Source: Streptococcus castoreus DSM 17536 (lineage in GTDB: Bacteria > Bacillota > Bacilli > Lactobacillales > Streptococcaceae). From it: 64,000 bases of DNA. The notes beneath the pieces are model-generated. The model saw only the letters and a list, made by a program, of their open reading frames with translations, searched no databases and was not told where the DNA came from. The position numbers and the translations under genes were made by a program. The stretch spans positions 1 through 64,000 of the forward strand of contig NZ_AUKZ01000005.1 of NCBI RefSeq assembly GCF_000425025.1. The letters run 5' to 3'. This document shows, in pieces, positions 17,317 through 26,626 of this stretch (its first letter is position 1; every line of letters begins with the position of its first letter).

Positions 17317-18387
17317 TTATAATCTATCCAAGGCATTTTTTTGCTCATCATTAACAATATGAGTATACAGGTCTGTCACTTGTGTTGAGGAATGCCCTAA
17401 TTGATGACTAACTAACACTTGAGATTTTGTTGCATCGTAAAGCCTTGTTGCAAGAGTATGTCGCAATTTATGGGGTGTTACACGAATTTTAAAATCCTCA
17501 GAATATTTGCCAACCATTTTTTCAATACTAGAAGCATCCATACGATTCGCAACACCACGATATTCTGTTAAAAAGAAAGCTAAGTCTTGTTTTTCAGCTT
17601 TGTAACGATTTTTGCGAATAGCTAAATAAGCCTCCAAATACTTCTTAGCAAAACCTGCCACATTAACCGAATCCCGCTTACCTCCCTTGCGAGTAATCTC
17701 GATGACCATCATTTTGAGGTTAACATCTTTAAGATCTAAATTCACTGCTTCAGATAATCGAACCCCAGAAGCAAGCAGTAGAGCAATAACAGCTAGATCA
17801 CGTTCTTTATTTTTACGAAAAGATGATTTAGCACGATTAGATAATTTTCGCTCATATCCCTTATCCACGTAATCTAAAAATGCCATGGTTTCATCACCCA
17901 AAAAGAGTTTTTGCTTAATTGTTTCAGCTCTAGAAGCTAGGGTTTCTTTTTTCTTCTTGGTGGACACCTTTTTCATGACATTCCGATAAAAATAGGGTTC
18001 TCCTTGAGCATTTTCAACTTCTTCAGTAAGGTATTTATAAAGGCTTGCTAAAGCAGACAAGGTGCGATTGATAGTGGTTTGAGATAAACCTTTTTTCGTA
18101 GAATAAGTATTTAAGGAGGGGCGTTCTCGTAAATAAAGAACAAAAGCCTCCATATCTTTCTTAGTCAGATGCTCAAGAGTAGTTAACTCAATATCAGCAG
18201 TTTTTGTCACCGGAGTTAAATCAGCATCTATTAACCAATCAAAAAAGCGTTTATATTCCTTTAAATACTCATATAAAGTTGTAAAACTATAAGGAACCGA
18301 TAATTTTGATTGGTAATATTCTAAAACATACCAAGGCATAATAGCTTTATAAGCTTCAATTTTTTCTAATAGTAATTCACGTCTCAT
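17317..18387 (-). CDS. xerS: site-specific tyrosine recombinase XerS
   Basis: A 356-residue recombinase that resolves chromosome dimers at difSL in streptococci and lactococci, acting as a single Xer protein. An N-terminal SAM-like core-binding domain is followed by the catalytic domain with [11 protein letters not shown] (first catalytic Arg), the beta-hairpin Lys in [20 protein letters not shown] (His-x2-Arg), GHSS and the tyrosine in TDLYTHI. The ATG at 18387 gives the exact known length. The longer frame from 18456 would run through the difSL site. The gene lies 29 bases from difSL. Confidence 0.95.
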   Translation of the reverse strand: MRRELLLEKIEAYKAIMPWYVLEYYQSKLSVPYSFTTLYEYLKEYKRFFDWLIDADLTPVTKTADIELTTLEHLTKKDMEAFVLYLRERPSLNTYSTKKGLSQTTINRTLSALASLYKYLTEEVENAQGEPYFYRNVMKKVSTKKKKETLASRAETIKQKLFLGDETMAFLDYVDKGYERKLSNRAKSSFRKNKERDLAVIALLLASGVRLSEAVNLDLKDVNLKMMVIEITRKGGKRDSVNVAGFAKKYLEAYLAIRKNRYKAEKQDLAFFLTEYRGVANRMDASSIEKMVGKYSEDFKIRVTPHKLRHTLATRLYDATKSQVLVSHQLGHSSTQVTDLYTHIVNDEQKNALDRL

Positions 18388-18416
18388 AAAGTAAGTATAA
18401 CATGCCTTTGTATGTT

Positions 18417-18447
18417 TTTCAAGAAAATTACAGTTTTTCGGAAAAAT
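18417..18447 (-). other. difSL chromosome-dimer resolution site
   Basis: This 31-bp site on the minus strand has half-sites TTTTTCCGAAAA and TTTTCTTGAAA around a short centre and follows the known streptococcal difSL pattern. It sits immediately upstream of xerS, as in other streptococci. It marks the replication terminus. The change in dominant gene strand on either side supports this. Confidence 0.93.
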
Positions 18448-18628
18448 ATTAGACATAAATTATCCATCCCTCTAAATTTATAAATAATAGTCGTTAATTA
18501 TTTCAGAAATAACCGAAATACTAAGTATAATCATGGCAATCGCATGTGAAAGATTTTCATCAAGAAAATAACGTTTTCTGTGTCTAGTGTGATGAAAATC
18601 CCTTGCCTTTTGTCACATTTTTTGATAA

Positions 18629-18656
18629 ACTTAGTAAAGTTATAACTTTACTAAGT
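18629..18656 (+). promoter_or_regulatory. 28-bp perfect palindrome, probable HdiR operator
   Basis: Positions 18629-18656 read ACTTAGTAAAGT-TATA-ACTTTACTAAGT, a perfect palindrome ending just before the GGGAAGGA ribosome-binding site of the repressor gene. An operator bound by the repressor itself is the simplest reading. The exact promoter elements are unclear. Confidence 0.65.
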
Positions 18657-18675
18657 GGGAAGGATCTACTATAAT

Positions 18676-19374
18676 ATGTTTTCTGGAAATCAATTAAAAA
18701 CGGCAAGGATCGCTAAGAAAATGAGTCAAAAAGACTTGGGAGATCTGCTAAATGTCAATAAAATGACTATTTCTAATTGGGAAAATGGGAAAAATGTTCC
18801 CAATCAAAAGCATTTCGACAAATTGTCAAGCCTATTTGATTTAACAGCCGATTATTTTAAGCAAGATCATCGTTTATTAGTTCCATATAAACAATTAACT
18901 CATTCAAACAAAGAAAAAGTCATTGGCTATTCGGAACAGCTGTTAACTCAGCAAATAAAAGTTGCTAAACTGCCTAAATCTAATAAGTCAAGACAAATTT
19001 TTCCTTACCACGTTTACGAAAGTTTATCAGCTGGTACTGGTTACTCTTATTTTGGAGATGGCAATTTTGATGTCGTCTTTTACGATGAACAAATCGATTA
19101 TGATTTCGCTTCCTGGGTATTTGGAGACTCGATGGAACCAACTTATTTAAACGGGGAGGTGGTTCTCATTAAGCAAGTTAACTTTGATTATGATGGTGCC
19201 ATCTATGCTGTAGAATGGGATGGTCAGACCTATATTAAGAAAGTCTTTCGCGAAGAGGAGGGTCTGCGCCTAGTGTCTTTAAATAAAAAATATTCGGATA
19301 AATTTGCACCTTATTCTGAAGCCCCTCGCATTATTGGTAAAATTATTGCAAACTTCATGCCACTAGAAGTTTGA
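18676..19374 (+). CDS. hdiR: HdiR-type self-cleaving SOS repressor (XRE + S24 peptidase)
   Basis: A 232-residue regulator with an N-terminal XRE helix-turn-helix (about 5-60; MSQKDLGDLLNVNKMTISNW) and a C-terminal LexA-like S24 peptidase. The Ala119-Gly120 cleavage bond (SLSAGTG), catalytic Ser152 (FGDSMEPT) and a lysine at about 188 (TYIKKV) are present. In lactococci and streptococci, which lack LexA, HdiR controls DNA-damage genes and is cleaved with RecA. I choose ATG 18676 because GGGAAGGA lies 11 bases upstream. No umuC-like target gene is adjacent, so its regulon lies elsewhere. Confidence 0.85.
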   Translation: MFSGNQLKTARIAKKMSQKDLGDLLNVNKMTISNWENGKNVPNQKHFDKLSSLFDLTADYFKQDHRLLVPYKQLTHSNKEKVIGYSEQLLTQQIKVAKLPKSNKSRQIFPYHVYESLSAGTGYSYFGDGNFDVVFYDEQIDYDFASWVFGDSMEPTYLNGEVVLIKQVNFDYDGAIYAVEWDGQTYIKKVFREEEGLRLVSLNKKYSDKFAPYSEAPRIIGKIIANFMPLEV

Positions 19375-19384
19375 ATGATATGAC

Positions 19385-19600
19385 ACGTTCTAATCCCCGT
19401 CTATAAATTGAGTTCTGTATTGCACCGGAGTCAGTCCTTGTAGTTTGCATTTAATCTGAAATGGTTAAGTTTCTCCTAATTTTTCAGTTCGAGGTGAATT
19501 CTACGGCAACTATATCTTCTCTCTTTATATTCAGCATAAGTATAAATCGTTCAAATAACCTCTTTCAACACTACACTATGCTTTTTAATAAGGTGCAAAC
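19385..19600 (-). pseudogene. decayed 3' end of an IS3-family transposase
   Basis: On the minus strand, 19440 down to about 19385 encodes a sequence like LQGLTPVQYRTQFID, the typical C-terminal end of IS3-group (IS150/IS861-like) transposases. Upstream, fragments such as RRIHLELKK occur in other frames, separated by stops and frameshifts. It is a remnant without coding capacity, unrelated in extent to the IS at the left edge. Confidence 0.6.
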
Positions 19601-19649
19601 TCCAAATCTTTGACCAAGTCCAATCAGCTTTATTGTCATAACTTAATTA

Positions 19650-19734
19650 TACAGAAAAACACTCCAAAAGTTAGATTTTTTCTGTATAACTTTTGGAGTG
19701 TTTTTCTGTATAACTTTTGGAGTGTTTTTCTGTA
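19650..19734. repeat. 24-bp unit: one inverted plus two tandem exact copies
   Basis: The 24-base unit containing CTTTTGGAGTGTTTTTCTGT occurs exactly at 19687-19710 and 19711-19734 in tandem, and once inverted at 19650-19673. The arms can form a long hairpin between the ffh stop and IS debris. It may act as ffh terminator or be a leftover of an IS terminal repeat. Confidence 0.85.
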
Positions 19735-19768
19735 CGGACGAGTTTATAATAGGCTGCTTCTTTCAGAG

Positions 19769-21334
19769 TTATTTACGTTTTTTTCTTGCTTTTTTTATTT
19801 TATTGGCTTGACGCTTCATAGCCTGTTTCATAGCAAATTGACCAATTTTTCCTTTAAAACCGCCACCAAACATTTGTCCCATATCCATCTCACTGCCGAA
19901 AGGAGACATATCCGGTACTGCTCCTTGTCCCATCATTCCTTCTAGAACTGACATATCAGGCATATTACTACCTAGCGTATTTTTAGGTAGATTATTAGGG
20001 CTGATTCCCATTTCTTTCATCATTTTAGATATGTCTCCTGACAAAACACCTTGCATCATACTTTTTGCTTGATTAAAGTCCTTGATAAATTTATTAACAT
20101 CGACAAAACTGTTACCTGATCCGGCAGCAATACGACGCCGACGGCTAGGATTTAGAAGATCTGGATTCTCGCGTTCAGCTGGTGTCATGGATGAAACAAT
20201 AGCACGTTTTCGAGCGATTTGCTTTTCATCAACTTTAATATTAGACAAAGCTGGATTTCCTGCCATCCCAGGAATCATTTTGAGTAAGTCTTCCATGGGA
20301 CCCATATTCTGCACTTGATCCAACTGATCAATAAAATCATTGAAATCAAAGGTGTTTTCGCGCATCTTTTCAGCTAATTCTAACGATTTTTGTTCATCGT
20401 ACTCTTGACTGGCTTTTTCAATAAGAGTTAATAAATCTCCCATTCCCAAGATACGACTAGACATGCGATCAGGATGAAAAGTTTCAATATCCGTAATTTT
20501 TTCACCGGTACCTGTAAACTTAATGGGTTTTCCAGTGATTTCACGGACAGACAAAGCTGCACCACCACGGTTATCCCCGTCAATTTTGGTTAAAACAACT
20601 CCAGTAATGCTCAATTGTTTGTTAAATTCATCAGCAACACTTGCTGCTTCTTGACCAATCATGCTATCAACAACCAAAAGAATTTCATTTGGTTTCGCCA
20701 AAGCCTTGACCTCACGAAGCTCTTCCATTAGTTTCTCGTCAATCTGCAAGCGACCAGCAGTATCAATCAAGACATAATCATTACGGTTTTCACGTGCCTG
20801 CTCTAAACCTCTGCTAACAATTTCAATGGCTGAGTGGTCTGTCCCCATATCAAAAACGGGGACATTAATTTGTTGTCCCAATGTCTTTAATTGGTCAATG
20901 GCTGCTGGACGATAAATATCAGCAGCAATCATCAAAGGACGAGCATTTTCTTCCTTAATTAACTTATTAGCCAACTTCCCTGCAAAAGTGGTTTTACCTG
21001 CCCCTTGCAAACCAACCATCATTATAATTGTAGGAATTTTTGGTGACTTTTCAATTTCAGCAGTTTTTGCCCCTAAAATATCAGTCAACTCTTCGTTAAC
21101 AATTTTAAGAATTTGTTGAGTTGGAGCAAGTGTATCAATGATTTCATGACCAATAGCACGCTCACAAACACGTTTAATAAATGTTTTAACAACAGGTAAA
21201 GCCACATCAGCTTCTAAAAGAGCTAGACGAATCTCTTTAGTAACTTCTTGAACATCTGATTCTGATAGTCTTTTCTTACCACGAATATTTTTAAATACAT
21301 CTTGCAAGCGTTGGGTTAAACTGTCAAAAGCCAT
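19769..21334 (-). CDS. ffh: signal recognition particle GTPase Ffh
   Basis: A 521-residue SRP54 protein that binds signal sequences and 4.5S RNA and delivers nascent membrane proteins to FtsY. The N-domain is followed by the G-domain (GLQGAGKTT, DTAGR, TKIDGDNRGG) and a C-terminal methionine-rich M-domain with SRRRRIAAGSG, which contacts SRP RNA. The tail is rich in Met, Gly and Lys. It lies 15 bases after ylxM in the usual two-gene operon. Confidence 0.97.
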   Translation of the reverse strand: MAFDSLTQRLQDVFKNIRGKKRLSESDVQEVTKEIRLALLEADVALPVVKTFIKRVCERAIGHEIIDTLAPTQQILKIVNEELTDILGAKTAEIEKSPKIPTIIMMVGLQGAGKTTFAGKLANKLIKEENARPLMIAADIYRPAAIDQLKTLGQQINVPVFDMGTDHSAIEIVSRGLEQARENRNDYVLIDTAGRLQIDEKLMEELREVKALAKPNEILLVVDSMIGQEAASVADEFNKQLSITGVVLTKIDGDNRGGAALSVREITGKPIKFTGTGEKITDIETFHPDRMSSRILGMGDLLTLIEKASQEYDEQKSLELAEKMRENTFDFNDFIDQLDQVQNMGPMEDLLKMIPGMAGNPALSNIKVDEKQIARKRAIVSSMTPAERENPDLLNPSRRRRIAAGSGNSFVDVNKFIKDFNQAKSMMQGVLSGDISKMMKEMGISPNNLPKNTLGSNMPDMSVLEGMMGQGAVPDMSPFGSEMDMGQMFGGGFKGKIGQFAMKQAMKRQANKIKKARKKRK

Positions 21335-21349
21335 AATCTAAAACTCCTT

Positions 21350-21691
21350 TTAATCTCTATTATCAATACTCGTTAGAATTGAAATCTTTTCTTGTAAATA
21401 CTGGTCGTGGGGGTAATTGCCAATAATTTCATCAAAAATTTCACTCCGAACAATATAATCCGAGTACATATGAAGCTTCATTTCATAAGTTTCTAAGATT
21501 TTTTCTGTTCGTTTAATGTTATCATAAACAGCTTGACGACTCACACCAAATTCATCAGCAATCTCAGCTAAACTATAATCATCGGCATAATATAACTCAA
21601 TATAATTCATTTGTTTATCTGTCAATAAAGCTGCATAAAACTCAAAAAGTGCATTCATTCGGTTTGTTTTTTCAATTTCCATAGCTTTCAT
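21350..21691 (-). CDS. ylxM: YlxM-family putative DNA-binding protein
   Basis: A 113-residue helix-turn-helix protein ([20 protein letters not shown]) of the YlxM/p13 family, encoded immediately upstream of ffh. The family is associated with the SRP pathway in Gram-positive bacteria, and streptococcal YlxM is reported to act on SRP. A start at the fourth residue (MEIEKTNRM) is also possible. Confidence 0.9.
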   Translation of the reverse strand: MKAMEIEKTNRMNALFEFYAALLTDKQMNYIELYYADDYSLAEIADEFGVSRQAVYDNIKRTEKILETYEMKLHMYSDYIVRSEIFDEIIGNYPHDQYLQEKISILTSIDNRD

Positions 21692-21957
21692 TTTACCATA
21701 TTATAGGTGTTTTTAACAGTAAAATCAGCAAAGGATACAACGAGCAGAAAGTAAGTAAGTAATGATATTTTGAAAAATGAATATAGTGTCATATCTAGAA
21801 AGAAACATTGCTAATTGAATTTAATCCAAATATTAGAGATTTCATCGAGAGTGTTCTTAGAGTTAAACTGTAAATTTGCTTAATTTATAGTATTTATTTG
21901 TCACATCAGCAAAAAATAAAAAGTGAAAAGTTATCAAGCACTTCCACTTTAACATCC

Positions 21958-22656
21958 TTAATTATTTTCTAAATAAAATTCAAAACGATCGCCAACATAC
22001 TGGCTACGCACATATTCAAATGGTCTTCCATCTGTAAAATAAGAAATTTGGGTTAAAGCTAAAATAGCATGTCCCTTAGTAATTTCTAAGTAAGAAGCAA
22101 CACGATCACTTGCAATTTTGGCATAAATTGTTTGTTGACTCTTACCAATTTCATAACCATTGGTAGTCAAGGTTTGGAAAAAATGTTCTGTAATATCTGT
22201 GCGCTTCATCTTTTTGATAAATTTCTCAGGAATAGAAGCCAATTCATAAACCAAAGGAATATTATCGGCATAACGAATACGCTCCATTCGAATCACATAA
22301 TCTGTTTTTTCCAAAATAAGTTCTTTAATTTCAGTATCGCTAGCCAATTGGCGTTGATAGGATATCAATTTTGATGAAGGGTTACGTCCCTGAGAACGAA
22401 CAATTTCTGTAAAACTGGTCGTTCCACGCATTTTTTCTTGAACACGATGGCTTGCTACATAAGTACCACTACCAACACGCCTTTCAAGAATACCTTCTTC
22501 TACTAGTAAAGTGATTGCCTGTCGAAGAGTCATACGACTAACTGCAAACTGTTCTGCCAAATCCCTTTCACTTGGCAATCGGCTACCAATAGACCAAACA
22601 CCTTGTTCAATATCCTTTTTAATTGCATCATGAATCTTAACATAAGCTGGTAGCAT
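21958..22656 (-). CDS. GntR-family (HutC/UTRA type) transcriptional regulator
   Basis: A 232-residue regulator. The N-terminal winged helix (IGSRLPSERDLAEQFAVSRM) is followed by a UTRA ligand-binding domain (about 85-228) ending HAILALTQISYFTDGRPFEYV, as in HutC/YvoA-like proteins. The ligand is not evident from sequence. It is divergent from guaA, with 236 bases between them containing the guaA promoter, so it may act there. That is inference from position only. Confidence 0.88.
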   Translation of the reverse strand: MLPAYVKIHDAIKKDIEQGVWSIGSRLPSERDLAEQFAVSRMTLRQAITLLVEEGILERRVGSGTYVASHRVQEKMRGTTSFTEIVRSQGRNPSSKLISYQRQLASDTEIKELILEKTDYVIRMERIRYADNIPLVYELASIPEKFIKKMKRTDITEHFFQTLTTNGYEIGKSQQTIYAKIASDRVASYLEITKGHAILALTQISYFTDGRPFEYVRSQYVGDRFEFYLENN

Positions 22657-22834
22657 GCCTTACTCCTCAAGTCAATTTTCTTTATTTTATCATACTTTTG
22701 ACTAAAATTGCAGAAGAAAAAGGTATTAAGTTTGTTTAGAGATAAAATCTTTGAGAATATTAAAAATGTAGAGTGAAAAACTGGTATCCAGTTGTTGAGC
22801 ACTAATAAATTCTAATGCCTTTTTAGCAAAAATA

Positions 22835-22843
22835 TGCTACAAT
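22835..22843 (+). promoter_or_regulatory. guaA promoter, extended -10
   Basis: TGCTACAAT is an extended -10 about 50 bases before guaA, and no strong -35 is visible. The short leader shows no purine riboswitch that I can recognise. Confidence 0.55.
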
Positions 22844-22892
22844 AGGATGAAAACTATCAGCCCGATGGTTGGTATAGAATGAAAGGATTCTA

Positions 22893-24455
22893 ATGACTGA
22901 AAATTCAATTTTGAATGATGTTCAAAAAATTATTGTTCTTGATTATGGTAGCCAATACAATCAACTTATTGCTAGACGTATTCGAGAGTTTGGTGTATTC
23001 TCTGAACTTAAAAGCCATAAAATTACTGCTAGAGAACTTCGTGAAATCAATCCAATTGGTATTATTTTATCAGGTGGTCCAAATTCTGTTTATGCTGATA
23101 ATGCCTTTGGGATTGATCCTAAAATCTTTGAACTAGGTATTCCGATTCTTGGGATTTGTTACGGTATGCAATTGATTACACACACTTTGGGTGGTAAAGT
23201 TGTTCCTGCTGGTCAAGCCGGAAATCGTGAATATGGTCAGTCAACCCTTCACCTTCGTGCTGAATCAAGGCTCTTTGCTGGAACTCCTGAAGAACAACTT
23301 GTTTTAATGAGTCATGGTGATGCTGTTACTGAGATTCCTGAAGGTTTCCATCTTGTTGGAGATTCAAAAGATTGTCCTTATGCAGCAATGGAGAATATTG
23401 AAAAAAATCTTTATGGAATTCAATTTCATCCCGAAGTAAGGCATTCCATTTATGGAAACGATATTCTTAAAAACTTTGCACTGACTATTTGTGGTGCACA
23501 TGGTGATTGGTCCATGGATAATTTCATTGAAATGGAAATTACTAAAATTCGTGAGACAGTTGGTAATCGTAAAGTCCTTTTAGGACTTTCTGGTGGTGTA
23601 GATTCATCAGTTGTTGGTGTTCTTCTTCAAAAAGCTATTGGTAGCCAATTAACCTGTATTTTTGTTGACCATGGTCTTCTTCGTAAGGATGAAGGTGATC
23701 AGGTTATGAGAATGCTTGGTGGTAAATTTGGATTAAACATCATCCGAGTTGATGCCTCAAAACGCTTCCTGGATCTTCTTGCCGATGTTGAAGATCCTGA
23801 GAAAAAACGAAAAATTATTGGTAATGAGTTTGTCTATCTTTTTGATGATGAAGCAAGAAAATTAAAAGGTGTTGATTTTCTTGCTCAAGGAACTCTTTAT
23901 ACTGATATTATTGAGTCCGGAACAGAAACTGCTCAGACTATCAAATCACATCATAATGTTGGTGGACTTCCAGATGATATGGAGTTTGAATTAATTGAGC
24001 CATTAAATACCCTATTTAAAGATGAAGTCCGTGCACTTGGCATTGCACTTGGTATGCCTGAAGAAATCGTTTGGCGTCAACCTTTTCCTGGACCTGGGCT
24101 TGCCATTCGTGTTATGGGAGCAATTACCGAAGAAAAGCTTGAAACAGTTCGTGAATCAGATGCAATTCTCCGTGAAGAAATTGCAAAAGCCGGTCTTGAT
24201 CGTGATGTTTGGCAATACTTTACTGTCAATACTGGTGTCCGTTCAGTTGGTGTTATGGGAGATAGTCGTACGTACGACTATACCATCGCCATTCGTGCGA
24301 TCACTTCTATTGATGGCATGACAGCAGATTTCGCACAACTCCCATGGGATGTTCTTAAGAAAATTTCTACTCGTATTGTTAACGAAGTTGATCATGTCAA
24401 CCGCATTGTCTACGATATTACCAGTAAACCACCAGCAACAGTTGAGTGGGAATAG
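22893..24455 (+). CDS. guaA: GMP synthase (glutamine-hydrolysing)
   Basis: A 520-residue enzyme converting XMP to GMP. The N-terminal class I amidotransferase has the catalytic cysteine in GICYGMQ and the His-Glu pair in FHPEV. The ATP-pyrophosphatase domain has LSGGVDSSV. The C-terminal dimerisation domain ends in [10 protein letters not shown]. It is monocistronic, with an A-GGA ribosome-binding site and a strong terminator. Confidence 0.98.
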   Translation: MTENSILNDVQKIIVLDYGSQYNQLIARRIREFGVFSELKSHKITARELREINPIGIILSGGPNSVYADNAFGIDPKIFELGIPILGICYGMQLITHTLGGKVVPAGQAGNREYGQSTLHLRAESRLFAGTPEEQLVLMSHGDAVTEIPEGFHLVGDSKDCPYAAMENIEKNLYGIQFHPEVRHSIYGNDILKNFALTICGAHGDWSMDNFIEMEITKIRETVGNRKVLLGLSGGVDSSVVGVLLQKAIGSQLTCIFVDHGLLRKDEGDQVMRMLGGKFGLNIIRVDASKRFLDLLADVEDPEKKRKIIGNEFVYLFDDEARKLKGVDFLAQGTLYTDIIESGTETAQTIKSHHNVGGLPDDMEFELIEPLNTLFKDEVRALGIALGMPEEIVWRQPFPGPGLAIRVMGAITEEKLETVRESDAILREEIAKAGLDRDVWQYFTVNTGVRSVGVMGDSRTYDYTIAIRAITSIDGMTADFAQLPWDVLKKISTRIVNEVDHVNRIVYDITSKPPATVEWE

Positions 24456-24467
24456 AAAATATTATAC

Positions 24468-24514
24468 AACAAACCGCATAAAACCAAGTGTTTTATGCGG
24501 TTTGTTGGTTTTTT
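24468..24514 (+). terminator. guaA terminator
   Basis: A perfect 17-bp stem (24468-24484 with 24490-24506), 5-base loop and GGTTTTTT tail, 12 bases after the guaA stop. Confidence 0.95.
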
Positions 24515-24521
24515 GAAAACC

Positions 24522-24671
24522 AAAAAAGAGTTGAGATTTTTCTCAACTCTGAGGGGCACTCTACAAAAAGAATGTGATAAAACGGTTCACACAAGTTATC
24601 AAGATCGGCTTCCCGCCTTAATGATCTCCCCTGCGCAAAAGTGATTAAAAATCACAATCGACTCATCGCAT
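24522..24671 (-). ncRNA. free-standing structured small RNA, family unassigned
   Basis: About 150 nt on the minus strand between the guaA terminator and cls. It has its own promoter (24678-24706) and a Rho-independent terminator (arms AGAGTTGAG/CTCAACTCT at 24527-24550, then TTTTTT). Inside, AGGGG (24628-24632) pairs with CCCCT (24552-24556), closing a multibranch that contains GGC-GGGAA-GCC within AGATC/GATCT and a TGATAA/TTATCA hairpin. Near the 5' end is a GTGATT/AATCAC hairpin. No reading frame fits. It does not look like tmRNA, RNase P, SRP RNA or a tRNA. I cannot name its family. Confidence 0.7.
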
Positions 24672-24677
24672 GTGTTT

Positions 24678-24706
24678 ATTCTAACAGAATTTAGTAGAAA
24701 TTACAA
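24678..24706 (-). promoter_or_regulatory. promoter of the small RNA
   Basis: TTGTAA (24701-24706), a 17-base spacer and TAGAAT (24678-24683) on the minus strand. The -35 overlaps the stop codon of cls, and the start site is predicted near 24671. Confidence 0.8.
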
Positions 24707-26278
24707 GAGAGGCGCAATGGTTCTTGCCAAAAGACCAACTAATTTTTGGTGCCAAGGTCTGTGCCTTAGCTGATATTCTGTCACCAAGAGTGACTTTTCC
24801 TGTGTTTCTTTGAAATCATTGACAATGTCAGCTATGGCAGAGACACGATATAAATATGCTGCACATTCAAAATGATGATAGAGGCTGCGATAATCTAGAT
24901 TAATAGTCCCTACTACTGCCTTGGTATTATCGGAAACAAAAACTTTAGAGTGTACAAATCCAGGCTTGTATTCGTAGATTTTTACACCAGAAATCATCAA
25001 GGCTTTGTAATACGTTTTGGCTAAAGCATAAGGAACACCTTTGTCAGGTATACCAGGCATGATAATCCGAATATCCACTCCACGCTCGGCAGCAAATCTC
25101 AAGGCATGCTCCATTTCACTATCTAAAATAAGGTAGGGTGTCATGATATAAACGTAGTCCTTAGCGTGATTTAAAATGTCAATATAAACATTTTCACCAA
25201 TCTTATCAGTATCAAGTGGTGAGTCGCCATAAGGGATAACATAACCATTTGACCTAATTGGAGTAGAATGTTCAGAAAGATACGGCTCAATAATCAGTTT
25301 TTTTTCTGTAATGGACCACATCTGTAAAAAGAGAATTAAAAAACTATCGGTCGCTTCACCCTCTACCATTAAACCAGCATCTTTCCAGTGACCAAAACGT
25401 TCAATTTCATTAATGTATTCATCAGCCAAGTTCATGCCACCTGTAAAGGCAATTTCACCATCAATCACCACAATTTTTCGATGATCTCGATAGTTGTAAT
25501 AGGTTGAAATAAAAGGTGAAATTGGTAAAAAAGATTTAGCTTTTATCCCCAAACGTTGCAGTCTAACCGCGTAATCTGAAGATAGGGTTGACAGCTCATT
25601 CATCCCATCAAATAAAACTCTAATTTCAACCCCTTCAGCAACTTTTTTTTCTAAAATACTGAGGATTTCCCCCCACATCTGCCCTTCGGCGATAATAAAA
25701 AATTCTAGAAAAATGTATTTTTTAGCTACAAGTAACTTTTCTTTTAAATTTTCAAAAAAAGCTTCGCCCGTCGGAAAATAAGTTACATGCGTGTTATTGT
25801 AAATTGGAAAATGACCGTGACTTCGTTCTAGATACTGTACCAGATGGTAAGTGGTTGAGGTATTACCTTTTAAAATAGCTAAAATAGCGTCGTCATCTCT
25901 TAAATAAGGGGCAGAAAGATCTACTAAATGGTTAATTCTTTGCTTTAAGCCTCGGTAACCCCAATCTAATTTGGTGTAGATCAGGAAAAGTGATCCTAAT
26001 AAAGGAGCAATCATAATCAAAATTAACCAAGTCATTCTTGAAATCGCATCCATTTCACTATTAACCAAGTACAAAACAATGGCAATGGCAAAGATACTTT
26101 CCAAAATGGTTACCCAAACACGATACTGCTCCATCCATGCATAAGATTGAAACAAAAAGATAAGTTGAAGGATGATCAAAAGTGCAATAATGGTTGTTCG
26201 ACTAAAAATCCCTCTTAGAAATCTCCGTTTCCCTTTATGGAGCAAATATTTTACTTTTGCTTTCTTTTTGATGATCAA
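24701..26278 (-). CDS. cls: cardiolipin synthase (phospholipase D type)
   Basis: A membrane enzyme of about 525 residues that joins two phosphatidylglycerols to cardiolipin. Two N-terminal membrane helices (TIIALLIILQLIFLFQSY; ILIMIAPLLGSLFLIY) are followed by two PLD half-domains with HRKIVVIDGEIAFTGG and VHSKVFVSDNTKAVVGT. The start is uncertain. A TATAAT promoter element with extended TG lies at about 26300, inside any longer frame, so translation must begin downstream. TTG 26278 follows GGAGG by only one base, which is unusually close. Confidence 0.9.
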   Translation of the reverse strand: MIIKKKAKVKYLLHKGKRRFLRGIFSRTTIIALLIILQLIFLFQSYAWMEQYRVWVTILESIFAIAIVLYLVNSEMDAISRMTWLILIMIAPLLGSLFLIYTKLDWGYRGLKQRINHLVDLSAPYLRDDDAILAILKGNTSTTYHLVQYLERSHGHFPIYNNTHVTYFPTGEAFFENLKEKLLVAKKYIFLEFFIIAEGQMWGEILSILEKKVAEGVEIRVLFDGMNELSTLSSDYAVRLQRLGIKAKSFLPISPFISTYYNYRDHRKIVVIDGEIAFTGGMNLADEYINEIERFGHWKDAGLMVEGEATDSFLILFLQMWSITEKKLIIEPYLSEHSTPIRSNGYVIPYGDSPLDTDKIGENVYIDILNHAKDYVYIMTPYLILDSEMEHALRFAAERGVDIRIIMPGIPDKGVPYALAKTYYKALMISGVKIYEYKPGFVHSKVFVSDNTKAVVGTINLDYRSLYHHFECAAYLYRVSAIADIVNDFKETQEKSLLVTEYQLRHRPWHQKLVGLLARTIAPLL

Positions 26279-26362
26279 TCCTCCAAATTCATTTTTATTT
26301 ATTATATCATAGCAATGCTTGCGATGCCCGTACTGGATTTCCATTTTTAAAATAATTATCAA

Positions 26363-26566
26363 ATACTATTTTACCAATTGTCTCTTTGAAGGGTTAAAGA
26401 AGTTCTCTGCTTAGTCCGTTGACACCGCCATTTTATCTTTTATCCTATTCTATCAAACTAAAAGATCTTTGTCTCAAATATGATAAAAGGAATACTAACT
26501 AAGTAGATCAAAAAATTCACTCCTAAAACTTCTATTCTAGCCTTTGTTCTTAAAGATATTAACTAA
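26363..26566. other. gap between cls and the fhs terminator
   Basis: About 200 AT-rich bases upstream of cls. I see no gene or structured element apart from the fhs terminator at its end. Confidence 0.4.
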
Positions 26567-26590
26567 AAAAAGATCTCACTAGATCTTTTT
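26567..26590 (-). terminator. fhs terminator
   Basis: AAAGATCT/AGATCTTT hairpin with a T-run on the minus strand, about 40 bases after the fhs stop. Confidence 0.88.
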
Positions 26591-26626
26591 ATTAATCCCC
26601 TAGATTCACTTTTTAAGGAGGTATCC

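Noticed and set aside
19610-19945. Plus-strand frame with repeated FLYNFWSV segments
   Set aside because: The repeats are only the translation of the 24-bp DNA repeat, and the frame then runs antisense into ffh.
22657-22892. Purine riboswitch before guaA
   Set aside because: The leader from the -10 to the ATG is only about 50 bases and lacks the conserved three-way junction.
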